This document shows, piece by piece, positions 1-9,818 of a stretch of DNA of 64,000 nucleotides (positions are counted from its first letter, which is position 1; the number at the start of each line of letters is the position of its first letter). The position numbers and the translations under genes are program-made. The DNA is taken from NCBI GenBank assembly GCA_033297075.1, contig MU858214.1:21172-85171 (forward strand), written 5' to 3'. The notes beneath the pieces are model-generated. The model was not told where the DNA came from. It did not search any database and saw nothing but the letters and a program-made list of their open reading frames with translations. This DNA comes from Rhypophila decipiens (Eukaryota; Ascomycota; Sordariomycetes; Sordariales; Naviculisporaceae).

Positions 1-2099
1 GCGGCAAAAGGCGACCTTGCTCGTGTGAAAGAATTTGTCGCCACTGGGGGTGATGTCAATTCAAAGACGACCGACGGCCTAGCTCCATTGCACTTGGCGG
101 CGAGCAAGGGGCATTTAGAGGTTTGTCGATATCTTCTAGATCAGGGCGCGTGTATAGATGCGCAAGGCGGGAAGAAAAAAAACACGGCGTTACATATGGC
201 GGTTTCCAACGACGATGCCGAGCTTGTTCCAAACACGGGGCGTCCACATCTATTCGCGACAAATTTGGATGGACTGCCGTTGGTCTCGCAGGGAAGAGAG
301 ATTGCAAGACGGTTATGGCTACCTTTCCCGCAGCATCTCTGGCGCACAAATCCTGCCGCGGGCCAAACTGTGAGCTAGCTGCCGGGCAGGTGACGGATAA
401 ACTGGGTAAGCTTACCACGGTCAGTGATATTTTTGTGGCCATTAAGGATGGCGCGAACGACATCGTCAAATACATGGTCCACAATGGCTGCATTGATCTG
501 AATTACGAGTTCGAAAAGAATGGCTGCACTCTTGCTTTAATCCAAGCCCTCGTTTACAACAACACTGATGTTGCCGAGGAACTTCTCCGGTCTGGCCGGC
601 TGCAACACTTAAACGAGTTCGATAAGAATGGGAAATTGCCACTTCACTACGCCTGCGAGTGTAGTTCAAGCGAGTCCGTTATCGGGGAACTGTTATCCAA
701 AACGCTGAATATTGACGCTGTCGCCAAGGACCGCGACGGAAACAATATAATACATTTTTTACTGACCAATTACAACCTTACAAGAAGCCAGGAACAGAAA
801 GATGTCTGGATCTCATTGATATCCACCATCCTGGGCTTTGGGAAGGTGGACATTAACGCACACAATCACAATGGCGATTTACCACTTCATTTCGCATGCC
901 GTCGAGGCAACCTAGCTGCCGTCAATCTGCTTCTGCCGCAAACCTTGTCAATCGATGAGAGAAATTCGGCCGGATATACACCAGTACATGTAGCCGCACA
1001 TGAAGGATATTGGGACATTGTCGGCGTCCTCATCCAGGCCGGTCCTGTGAATCTCCTCAACAAGGCCATTAACGGATTTTCTATTATAGCTGGATCGACG
1101 ATACGGAGCAATTTGGCCGTGATGGATCGGCTGTTTTGGAACAATCCCTCAATCGACTTCTCACATACTGGCCTCACGGCTCTACACTGGGCGGCCTGGA
1201 GCTTGAATCCTGCCATGGTTCTCAACGAGGTAGCAAAAGGCAATGCCATCGACATCAACTCAAGCGCTGTAGAGCTTCCGCCTGAGTGGGACCAGGACCT
1301 GCGGTTCAGCACTCTCGCTATCAGCAATTCTGCAGCGAAACGTGTTCTTTCAACGCCGTTATTTCTGGCAATGAATGTAGGCAATGCTGAGATTCGATTT
1401 TACGCGTCCAGAAACGACACCTTGAACACGATCTTCGGCGTCCCAGAACTCGATATCTCGAAAGTTTTTGACATGCTACCTGAAGAGTATCACGTCATCC
1501 CGACCCGGCATGTCATTGATTTAGGTTTGGAACATGAGTTCTGGTGGGAGAGACTGATCCAAGTGGGCCTAGCACTACCCTGGAAGCTCATGAGCTGTGA
1601 TGAGAAGAGCGGTACAATTGAAGTCTACATGGCGGGGCCACCGACAAGTGAACGAACACGACTATTGATACCACTGAATTTGCTATGCAAATGCAACTTT
1701 CTCGGCATTGCCAAATCTAATTTTCCCTTGGCACACAAAATCGTCTGTCACTTATCCAAAAACAAAACGGAATTGACTAAACTGAACTTTGGCGGCGCAG
1801 AAGACGGCATCGAGCTTCTCACGGAGATCCACAAGAACCAGTCTCTTTCAACATTAGAGGCCATGATTGAAGCGGGGTTCGACGGCTATAATACGCTCTT
1901 GAACGCGGCATATGTCAACAGGATCGAGCTGGTCAAACTACTGCTACAAACAGGAATGCTCAACGCTGTGGATCAGAGACATGTCACAGACGAGACGGGC
2001 GCGACGGCCGTCGACATTGCCATGCGGGAAGGCCACTTGGAGGTCGCCGAACTGCTTATGAGCCAGGGGTTTCACCACTCAGGAGACTTGCGGGTTTAA
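1..2099 (+). CDS. Ankyrin-repeat protein, 5' truncated by window edge, with an apparent frameshift
   Basis: Ankyrin repeats are protein-binding modules; no other domain is recognisable, so the partner is unknown. The frame is open from base 1 (AAKGDLARV...), so the true start lies outside the window. Typical units are visible, for example DGLAPLHLAASKGHLEVCRY near 76-135, NGDLPLHFACRRGNLAAVNL near 870-930 and ATAVDIAMREGHLEVAELL near the C-terminus. Coding potential runs in frame 1 to about base 228 and resumes in frame 3 at about base 234 (KHGASTSIRDKFGWTAV). The gap is far too short for an intron, so a small deletion inside one repeat is the simplest reading. The gene is convergent with the oxidoreductase downstream. 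It is either a pseudogene or carries a sequence error. Confidence 0.75.
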
Positions 2100-2550
2100 G
2101 GACGAGACCTCGATGGGGATGGAACAGCATAATGCAGAACAGCCAGATAATCACCCTAGCTATGTTGCATTGAGGGACCTAGAAATCCAACGCTCCTAGA
2201 TTGGTACACTTGGATAGCTGGGCGGATTTTGTGCCAGGCGCGGCGGGATATCTCGTGTGTGAGTGTTATCACTCTACGGACACACTGAGATATTTACGCG
2301 ATCTTTTCAATCTTCCTTAGCAGAACGAGTATGGGAGTCGTCTAGAAACATGTATAGTCCACTGTGTTCCAGTGCAACAGCGTTAACGAAAAATGATATT
2401 TCCTTCTCTGGCCGCTCTTGCCTACAAGCGTCTGATGAAGGGACGCGGCCACTGAGGGTCGGATCTTGTAGTCTCAGGCATAATGTGAGAAAGATTTGTG
2501 CACTATCGCGTGATTCGGAAGCCCAAAAAGGCAACCAAAATCCCAGGCCC
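2100..2550. other. Intergenic, convergent 3' ends
   Basis: This stretch separates the ankyrin gene (plus strand) from the oxidoreductase (minus strand). I see no gene, repeat or structured element in it. Long open frames over 2263-3513 on the plus strand are antisense shadow of the oxidoreductase. Confidence 0.5.
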
Positions 2551-3776
2551 TCACTTCGGAACAACGTCCCTTCCCATCTTGACACTCTCCCTAACAGCCT
2601 CAATAATCTTCAACACCTCGGCAGCATCCCATCCACTAACCGGGATATCCTCCTCCCTGCCGGTCTCGACCGCCTTGGCAAACAACTCATAAAACTTCTT
2701 ATAAGTCAAAGGAGGCCCCAAAGTCGGCCAGACCATCTCGTCAATCTTCCCATCATCACCCACCAAGCAGACCTTTCCGTACTTGTCCTCGCTCTCCCAA
2801 CCAAACTCATCCTCGTCATCGGCCTTAACAGTCCCACCCCGAAGCTGATCCTCCTGCGGATCCAGCCCAGTCTTGACATAACTCCCCTTTGTGCCCCTTA
2901 CCCAGAACCTAGGCTGTGTCTTCTCAACACTCGCCACCCCGATCCTCACAAATACCAACAATCCCCTCTCCTGATAAGTCAACATAACAGTGACACTATC
3001 CGGCTCCTCCTCCTGCCCCCCCTGTCCAGAAACAAACCTCCCCTCTCGCTGGTTAACAAACCACCCCTTGACAAAACTAGGCTTCCCAAACAGTACATAT
3101 ACCTGATCAAGCAAATGCGAGCCCAAATCAAACAAGACCCCACCACCCTGATCCATTCCCAGCGTTCCCTTCCAGGTACTAGGCTTCTCCAATCTCAACC
3201 GATCAAAGTGCGTCTCAAACTCGACAATCCTGCCAAGCTTATCCCCCTCAAGCAATTCCTTCACAGTCAGAAAATCCGAATCAAACCTCCGATTCTGATA
3301 CACCCCCAAAATCAACCCCTTCTCTCTCGCAAGCTTCGCAAGCGTAACAGCTTCATCGGACGAAGGAACAAAGGGCTTCTCGACAAGGACGTGTTTCCCC
3401 GCGCGCAAGGCATCGCTCGCCAGATGGAAATGTGTTTGCGGCGGAGTGCAAAGAATCACAATGTCAACTTCGGCGTCGGCGAGGAGGGGTTCGATGGTTG
3501 TGTGGTGTTTTAGGGCGGGGTAGGTCGCCGGTGCTGAGTCAGGTCCCCCCGAGGGCGAACGTTGGACGATGGAATGCAGCTTTAGGGAGGGCGTCAGGTT
3601 GACAAAGGGGATGTGGAATACTTTGGCTGAGAGGCTGTTTATATGGGGGTGTTAATTAGTCGATGGCTGGGATCGTAGCGAGTTGAGATGTAAAAGGTGA
3701 GAGGAGGGGGAAGGGATTTGAAAACTTGCCCGTATCCCACGATTCCGACGTTGAATTGCTTTTGAGTGGTGGCCAT
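2551..3776 (-). CDS. GFO/IDH/MocA-family NAD(P)-dependent oxidoreductase
   Basis: A 376-residue cytosolic dehydrogenase of the Gfo/Idh/MocA family; substrate unknown (sugars or related polyols are usual). Two exons: 3776-3730 and 3634-2551. Exon 1 encodes the start of the Rossmann fold (FNVGIVGYG), and exon 2 resumes with LSAKVFHIPF, the expected continuation in fungal members. The NAD-binding fold continues through IVILCTPPQTHFHLASDAL and AGKHVLVEKPF, whose EKP lysine is the family catalytic residue. The C-terminal alpha/beta domain includes DQGGGVLFDLGSHLLDQVY. The 95-base intron (3635-3729) uses a GC donor (GCAAGT) with an ACTAAT branch site and a CAG acceptor; the upstream GT would break the frame. 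Length is normal for the family. Confidence 0.9.
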
Positions 3777-4595
3777 TGTTTCTTTGAGATGAATATTGTT
3801 GGCTTCTTGAACAGAGGAGCTCGAATTGTTGCAATATGGAAAGAAACGAAAATGAGTATAATGGACGATGAGTGATGAGTTTGATTTGATGTTGGGTGAA
3901 AATAAAGTTCTCTTGACTCCACCTATTGGAGCTACATCTTTCCCCTCATAGGCCCAAAAACCACCACGGGCTCCGCCAGCTCTGATGGCGTTGACTAAGT
4001 GAGATACCTACTCCGTATCAGCCCTGCCAAGGGACAAAGACGGGCCGATTATTCACCACAACACGCCCAGGCACTAGTTTCTCCACACGTGCTGCCAAAG
4101 TTTGAAACTACGGATACTTGAACCACTGTCGCCAGCAGGGTTCCGAACAAGGCAAGGAAAGCAAAGTAGGGGGTCCCCTTACTTTATTTAAAGGTTTTCC
4201 GGACTACCTTTATAAAGGCCAGTTCAAGCAAGGCCTTAGCATTCCTTAGTCCCTTACTTAGCTATATATAACCTTAACCCTAAGATACTTAGGTAACTAG
4301 GGTTAGGGTTAGAAAAGGTAGGATTAAAGTTATACTAGGGAGGGTTAGGGTTATAGGTAAGGAATTAAGGCACTAAAAGGGATCAAGGTAAAACAGAGGG
4401 TTAACCTTACTTTACTTTAGCCATTTTTTTAGCCCCCTTACTTTGCCCTACTTTAATTTACTTTGGCCTTGCCGTGGTTCATTGGTCTTGATCGGAGCCC
4501 CGGTCCCCAATGGTAAAAATGCATAAACCCCTTTTATCGTAATACTCTTAGTTCCACATGATATATGCGTTCTTAGCTCGATGCCTTTAGTCCTT
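3777..4595. other. Intergenic with repeat-like block
   Basis: This is the promoter side of the oxidoreductase and the region beyond the 3' end of the F-box gene. It contains the AT-rich repeat block listed at 4140-4470. No gene was recognised. Confidence 0.5.
4140..4470. repeat. AT-rich block with AAAGTA inverted arms and telomere-like TTAGGG runs
   Basis: The left arm (about 4150-4200) and right arm (about 4400-4470) are rich in AAAGTA/TACTTT motifs in opposite orientation, giving an imperfect inverted-repeat layout. The centre has telomere-like tracts: TTAACCCTAA near 4273 and runs of GGGTTAGGGTTAG near 4306 and 4346. It could be a small non-autonomous transposon or an interstitial telomeric relic. 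Ends and target duplication are not clear. Confidence 0.4.
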
Positions 4596-6245
4596 TCAGC
4601 CCAGGTGTCCCAACGAAATACGGTACTCCTCCCATTCTTTAGCTGTAGGCGGAGGCCCAAACTCGTCAGCCCGAGCCATCCTCCAGTCCAGATACATATA
4701 CGACCACTCCCGAGTCTCCACCGTCATGCGATGCTCGTCCGTAAACTCCAGTCCAACTGGCACTCCATGCTCATCCCGGCTCTCCAGAAAGAAAGCCTCG
4801 CCGTCCCACTCCCTCAAAAAGACAAGATCATTTTCACGGCACGGGAAATGGCATCGGTCTGGAAGGCTAGTAAGGTTGAAGTATATCTCCTCGCCGTTGC
4901 GACCGATACCCTTCCGTCGCAATAATCCTTTTCGGCGACAGGTTGACCACGCAGTTCCTAACTTGTTCGTATCTGTATCGCAAGAGATTCTCCAATCTCA
5001 GGTACTGAAGGTTCGGGAGCGTGTCAGGCTGGAGCTTGCGAAACACGGACAGCCAATTGCCGTGTGGCAGCCAGATCTCTCGCAGCTTTAGGCTCCGTAG
5101 TTGACTGCCGTGCTTGTCAAGAAACTGAAGGATTGAATCCTCCGTAGCGTAGAGACCGCGCAGGGTACAATCTCTCAGTTCCGGAAAGTGTGTATCCCGC
5201 ACGAGGTTGACAACATTTGACACAGCACGGGTGCGCGGTTTCCAGGGGGGGTGAACATGTGCAGGTCTAGAACCTCGACGTTTGCAGACACCATACCGAT
5301 GAATCTTGGTACAGCAATGAAGGCCTCTTGTATCAGGAGACTCAGTCCATCGGGTGCTAGGACCAGGGCGGGGACATCAAACTGGCGCTCTTGTCCAGGG
5401 TTCGGTTCTTCGCTTGCTCCAAGGGCAGGTTGTAGTCCGAAATCAACTCTTGTCCCAATGACGGGTGCAAAGCTCAATGCAAAGTTCTTGATTCCTGACA
5501 TGACACGGGCGAGATCTTGGTTGTCAACCGAGTGGAGAAGCCAGCTGATGGTGCTAGCAGGGACGCTGCATCTGCTCGTCTGGGGGAATATCCACAACAA
5601 AGGCGTCTTGAGTCCGCTGCGGACCATAGCGTTCATCGTGACGTAAAAGGCCTGAGATGCCCTTCGAGCCACGTTGTTCCAGATTGCTGGTCCCGATCGA
5701 ACAGGGCTGTGCATGATCCCCTGGGTGGGAGACACAACGCAGACGAGATCCAGTCCGCTGCGTAGCATTGGCCTCTCCGCCATTGGACCCCCAAGCTGCT
5801 TCATCATCTCCGACAGTCGGATAATGACTTCTTGGTGCTCGTCCCACTCTGCGAGAGCCTGTTCGCTTCGCCGATCCGCCACCCAGTTGAGCTTTTCCTC
5901 GACCTCGTTCATCTGGACCTCAGAAGTTCTGGAAGTTCCGCTGATCTGCTGGCTGTCCTGCCCGTCCATGTAGTACACAACGGCTTGGACTGTGAGATGT
6001 TTGACGGCGGGGCCGAAGCCGGGGCTCCAGATTATTTCCTCGACGCGACTGAATCCAGCAGACGAAAGGTCGATGGTGGTCCTCTCGTAACCGGTCTTTA
6101 GCAGGTGTGGCCCGACGGCACGTTTGGCGAGGTCTCGGCAGGTGAGGCGCAACTTCAGAATCGAAGAGAGGTCCAGGTATTCGATTATATTTTCGAGGAT
6201 TTCTGAGGGGATAGGCGCAAAGATGTAAGTGTTTGATGCTGCCAT
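4596..6245 (-). pseudogene. F-box protein, interrupted by two frame changes
   Basis: The N-terminus is a clear F-box (PIPSEILENIIEYLDLSSIL, residues 12-31), the Skp1-binding module of SCF ubiquitin ligases; the rest would be the substrate-recognition part. The first segment is open 6245-5175. Coding sense then moves to another frame (5223-4867, FPELRDCTLRGLYATEDSIL) and again to a third (4922-4596, FFLESRDEHGVPVGLEFTDE, ending LGHLG). Overlaps between segments are only about 50 bases, too short for introns. The first change probably lies in the run of seven G at 5245-5251; the second lies near 4910-4922. Read through both shifts, the product would be about 550 residues. A decayed gene is more likely than three genes; sequence error is possible. 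Confidence 0.65.
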
Positions 6246-6511
6246 GTTGGCCGCCCCGGTGCGGGGATGAATTATTGTCCATCCTTCTGCTTGGCACTTG
6301 AACCGCTTTTGTCTTGACTGTTGAGCTTGTTATCTAACTTGTTTCGGGTACTCGACGTCTCTATTTGGCTAACCTTTGTTTTGATGTGCTGCGATGGAAG
6401 CTGCGTGGTGTTCTGGTGCACACGAGTCAAGTTTCGAAATTTCGAGCGTTGCAAGAAGTGTAGGTTGTGTTCGGGTTGATTGGGGTTCCTTTCCGGTTTT
6501 ATGGTGGGATG

Positions 6512-6549
6512 GTCATTGGTCAACGGTCAACGGTCAGTGGTCAGTCCAG
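6512..6549. repeat. GGTCA-rich simple repeat
   Basis: Five GGTCA cores with AAC or GT spacers occur in about 38 bases, immediately upstream of the foldback element. It could be part of a larger inserted unit or just simple sequence. Confidence 0.4.
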
Positions 6550-6593
6550 CTGGGCGGCCCTGACTCCGCTCGGCTCGCGGCTCGCGGCTAACG

Positions 6594-6931
6594 ACTGACT
6601 ATGGTGCTACACACTTACGCGAGGTCCAATCGTGCAACAATTCAAACACACCGCCCATAAAATCCTCCGTGCACACCACTACCGACTGGCTTTGACTAGA
6701 TTTGACTGAACTGATTGAACTGACTGAACTGACTGGATTTGACTGAACTGACTGAACTAACTAGATTTGGCTGGCTTTTCCTGGATTTGACTGAACTGAC
6801 TGGTTTTAACTGGCTTTGACTGAACTAACTGTATTTGACTAGATTCGATATCTTGATGTTGATGTCGGTGGTGCGGTGCCGGAATTGTTGCACGATTGGA
6901 CCTCGCGTAAGTGTGTAGCACCATAACTGAC
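6594..6931. mobile_element. Foldback/MITE-like element with 44-bp perfect terminal inverted repeats
   Basis: Bases 6600-6643 are the exact reverse complement of 6882-6925 (44 of 44), and pairing continues imperfectly inward. The element is 326 bases. The sequence ACTGAC sits directly outside both ends (6594-6599 and 6926-6931), as expected for a 6-base target-site duplication. ACTGAC-like words also occur inside the element, so chance is not excluded. The centre (about 6670-6845) is a degenerate array of TGACTGAACTGACTG-type words. No transposase is encoded, so it would be non-autonomous. Confidence 0.7.
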
Positions 6932-7479
6932 GTCCATGGCAGTTGCCTCAACTAAAGGGCAGATCTTCTGATCAATGGAGACAAATAGCTACCTATCGGT
7001 GTACCGCCTTTCGCTGCTCGTCAGGCTGGGCTGGTATCAGTCAGTGGAATCATTCAAACTTTAAACAGTCCACCAGTTGCCGTTTCCAAGTTCTTCGGCT
7101 TCAGATGTCTAGTGACAGTTGTCATACGGTTGGTTAAACTTGGTCAATTTGGTCATTGTTCGGAAAGGTACTTGGCAGCTGATCGATATTCATCCGATTT
7201 CGCAATGGAAATACATGTATTGAGGGATAAAGAGTAAGAAGATGTTACAAAGCTGAACAAAGCTCCGTTGCCGGAAATATTGCTATCTCCAGAATCCAGA
7301 AAGCTTCAAGCAGCCAGCAGCACACAATCGCCGAAATTACCGTTCCTGCTTGATCAGGAATCCTTTTTTGATATTTACGAAACGCCCTTGTTAATGTTTC
7401 TTCGCGTCAGCCTTTCCACCTCGAGCGTCCATTTCTCCTTCATTTTCCACGCCCTTCGACTCCATCCCCATTATATGCC

Positions 7480-8010
7480 TCAGCAGGCAGTCCCCTTTGT
7501 CCCGTAGCACTCCAACACACCGTTGTTGTTATCGACGATATCATCTTGACCATCGTTAGCAAACAAACCCTTACCCACCAAACCCAAAAAAAAGACCAAA
7601 GAAAAGAAAAAGGACTCACTGATATCAATAAAAGCAGTAGGCCACGCACTCTGCGCAATCGCCGTGCCGGGGTTACACTGACAATGGACCAAGGTCGGCC
7701 CACCGGCAACGACGAAGCCGCTATCTCGCCCATTGGAACAGTTGATGCACTGGTCGCCGAAGTGCGGGCCGGATCCTTTGGGGTCGGCCTCGAGCGTGCC
7801 GTAGCTGTTGCGGATGCACTTGTTCAGGTCGAGCTTGCTGCATTTCAGGTCGCCTTTGATGTTGCGGCAGCTGGCTTGGAGGATCTTGCCGGTCACTTTG
7901 ATGGAGCTGTCGGAGCAGGAGTTGAAGAAGTTTTGGGCTGGGGCCGCCGCTGCTGCGGAAGAGGTGGTGGCCCCCAGGAGGGTGGTGGTTAGGAGGAGGG
8001 AGAGCCTCAT
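7480..8010 (-). CDS. Secreted cyanovirin-N homology (CVNH) protein
   Basis: A 151-residue secreted lectin-like protein; CVNH domains bind oligomannose glycans. Two exons: 8010-7620 and 7544-7480. Residues 1-24 form a signal peptide with an alanine-rich end. The CVNH fold follows: FFNSCSDSSIKVTGKILQAS, CRNIKGDLKCSKLDLNKCI, and after the splice DINDIVDNNNGVLECYG, which matches the domain's closing strand. The 75-base intron (7545-7619) has a GTGAGT donor, GCTAAC branch and CAAG acceptor. It is a multiple of three without a stop, so intron retention would give a longer protein with a strongly hydrophobic insert. Its biological target is unknown. Confidence 0.85.
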   Translation of the reverse strand: MRLSLLLTTTLLGATTSSAAAAAPAQNFFNSCSDSSIKVTGKILQASCRNIKGDLKCSKLDLNKCIRNSYGTLEADPKGSGPHFGDQCINCSNGRDSGFVVAGGPTLVHCQCNPGTAIAQSAWPTAFIDISESFFFSLVFFLGLVGKGLFANDGQDDIVDNNNGVLECYGTKGTAC

Positions 8011-9818
8011 GATGAGCAGTGGAGACTTGTGATATGAGGTGGTGTAAGCGAGTTATGTGTGTTGGGGTCAGAAAAACCGGGTTGACTTTGTATGAGTGAT
8101 GACTAGTATGCAAGGCTCAAATGCAATTCCATGCGTGGATGGGGCAAAGGGGACTTGAGCGAGGTATTATATGTACTTTGGGAATCCCAACCCATACAGA
8201 TTCCGCATCTCTCACTCATGCTTGATACGCATACAGTGCATGTCAATAACGTGATAAACCACATGGAGTCATGTCCCCCGACAGTACCGACCATTCCAGA
8301 ACAACCGCGAATGAAGAGACCAAGCGAGCAGAAAGACACATGATTACGACGCTGGAAGATTGTGCAGAGAGAACTCAAGATAAAGGGTACTGGTAGGTAG
8401 TAGATGGTTTCTAGTATGCCCACACACCCAGCCCGCATGGCATTCCAATGGTGTTACTCTCGAATGATTAATGTCCTTCATCCGCGGCGAGCCGATATCC
8501 ATCGATTCGTTGACTTGGGGGTCTTCCGGCTCCAAAAGACTGGTGTCCCTTCATAGCTGGGCCCAGTCGCGGATGAATGGGATACCGATGTGGACTTGGG
8601 GACACGTGAGTACGACGTAGGTAATATAGAACCCAGACGCAAGGAAATCGATTAGCGATGGGTGAATTGCATCACAGCATACCTATCAAGACCCATGATA
8701 TCTCGCTTCAGTGGGAAAGCCGTCAGTCATATTGATTGACAGAAAGGCATTTTAGCCGCAAGCCAAGTTGCTAAGAATAGAAGAGTACCTAGACGACAAT
8801 TCTGAAAATTTGATTGAGATATATCGTTATTTCTTGTCCTGGCAAGATAGCTTTTCCCGGGTCTAATCTATTGAACAGACGGGTAAATCGGTACATCACA
8901 GCCCGGAGCGTATGGTTGCAGACTGGTACCGACTGTGTGAATGATGTTCCATATTAACCACACTGCATCGTGGGGTACGTGCTATATAAGGATAATATGG
9001 ACCCTGCGATAGCTTCGTCCCGTCGTGGCTTTCAAAGCATTTATTCCCTTGAAATGGCTTGTCGATGTCCTGTCTTACAATATTGGGTTCCATTCGGTCA
9101 TGAGAGCCTCAGTAAGCCGGTCAACGCATGTTTATATAACCTGGCGACTCCGTTATGTTGGATAGATTCGCCTCAGTCGCCGGTCGGTCAACTACTGCTT
9201 GGTGTTTAGGTATTCGAGCATGAAAATACAGGCTGTTATGACTTTTGACCAAGTTCCGGCTTGCCCAAAACGTGACTTTGTGGCGTTTTTCGTCTTGGCT
9301 CCGAGACGGAATGATTAGAACTTGCACAGTTATTGAATCTGGTATATAGACGGGCCGAATGCGCATTTCATTTGATGTTTACTTGTCAAATCTAACACCC
9401 GGAAACCGGGTCAAGAAAATGGGGCCGCTTCTCAAGCTTTCTCGGTAACCGGGAATTGTGGCAAGTTGATCCTTTTCGCTTCCACAGAATACACACATGT
9501 CAGACACTGCACTGTGAGCGAATTAGGTTCAGTGACTCCAAGTTTCTGGGCCCCGGGGTGAAGCGGCGAGGTATATTTTATCACTATCTGCCTGACTATC
9601 ACGGTCTGTAGGAGTTTTATATAGGTGAAAGGTTAAAGTAATTAACCAACAAAAGGATTGACAAGAATGGTAAAAAAGCAGAAAGGTTTTGTATTCCAGT
9701 TGGCGCCTTATGAGAAAGAGAAGTGTCCTTGGTATCCAATACTGTACTTTCAAGCCTGGAAGCTTGTTTTATCATCATCCCCCAAGTTGAAGCCGCCGTG
9801 AAGGTGGTGATGACGGCT
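8011..9818. other. Intergenic, about 1.8 kb, no gene seen
   Basis: Only short unsupported frames occur, with no domain, signal peptide or splice-consistent extension. No tandem or inverted repeat stands out. It includes the promoter region of the CVNH gene and the downstream region of the mucin-like gene. Confidence 0.45.

Larger units (their letters stand above)
6246..7479. other. Intergenic region upstream of F-box gene, repeat-bearing
   Basis: This lies between the F-box start and the 3' end of the CVNH gene. It holds a short GGTCA-rich tract (6512-6549) and the foldback element at 6594-6931. No coding region was recognised. Confidence 0.5.

Noticed and set aside
2263..3513. 416-codon open frame on the plus strand
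   Set aside because: It is antisense to the oxidoreductase, which has clear motifs on the other strand.
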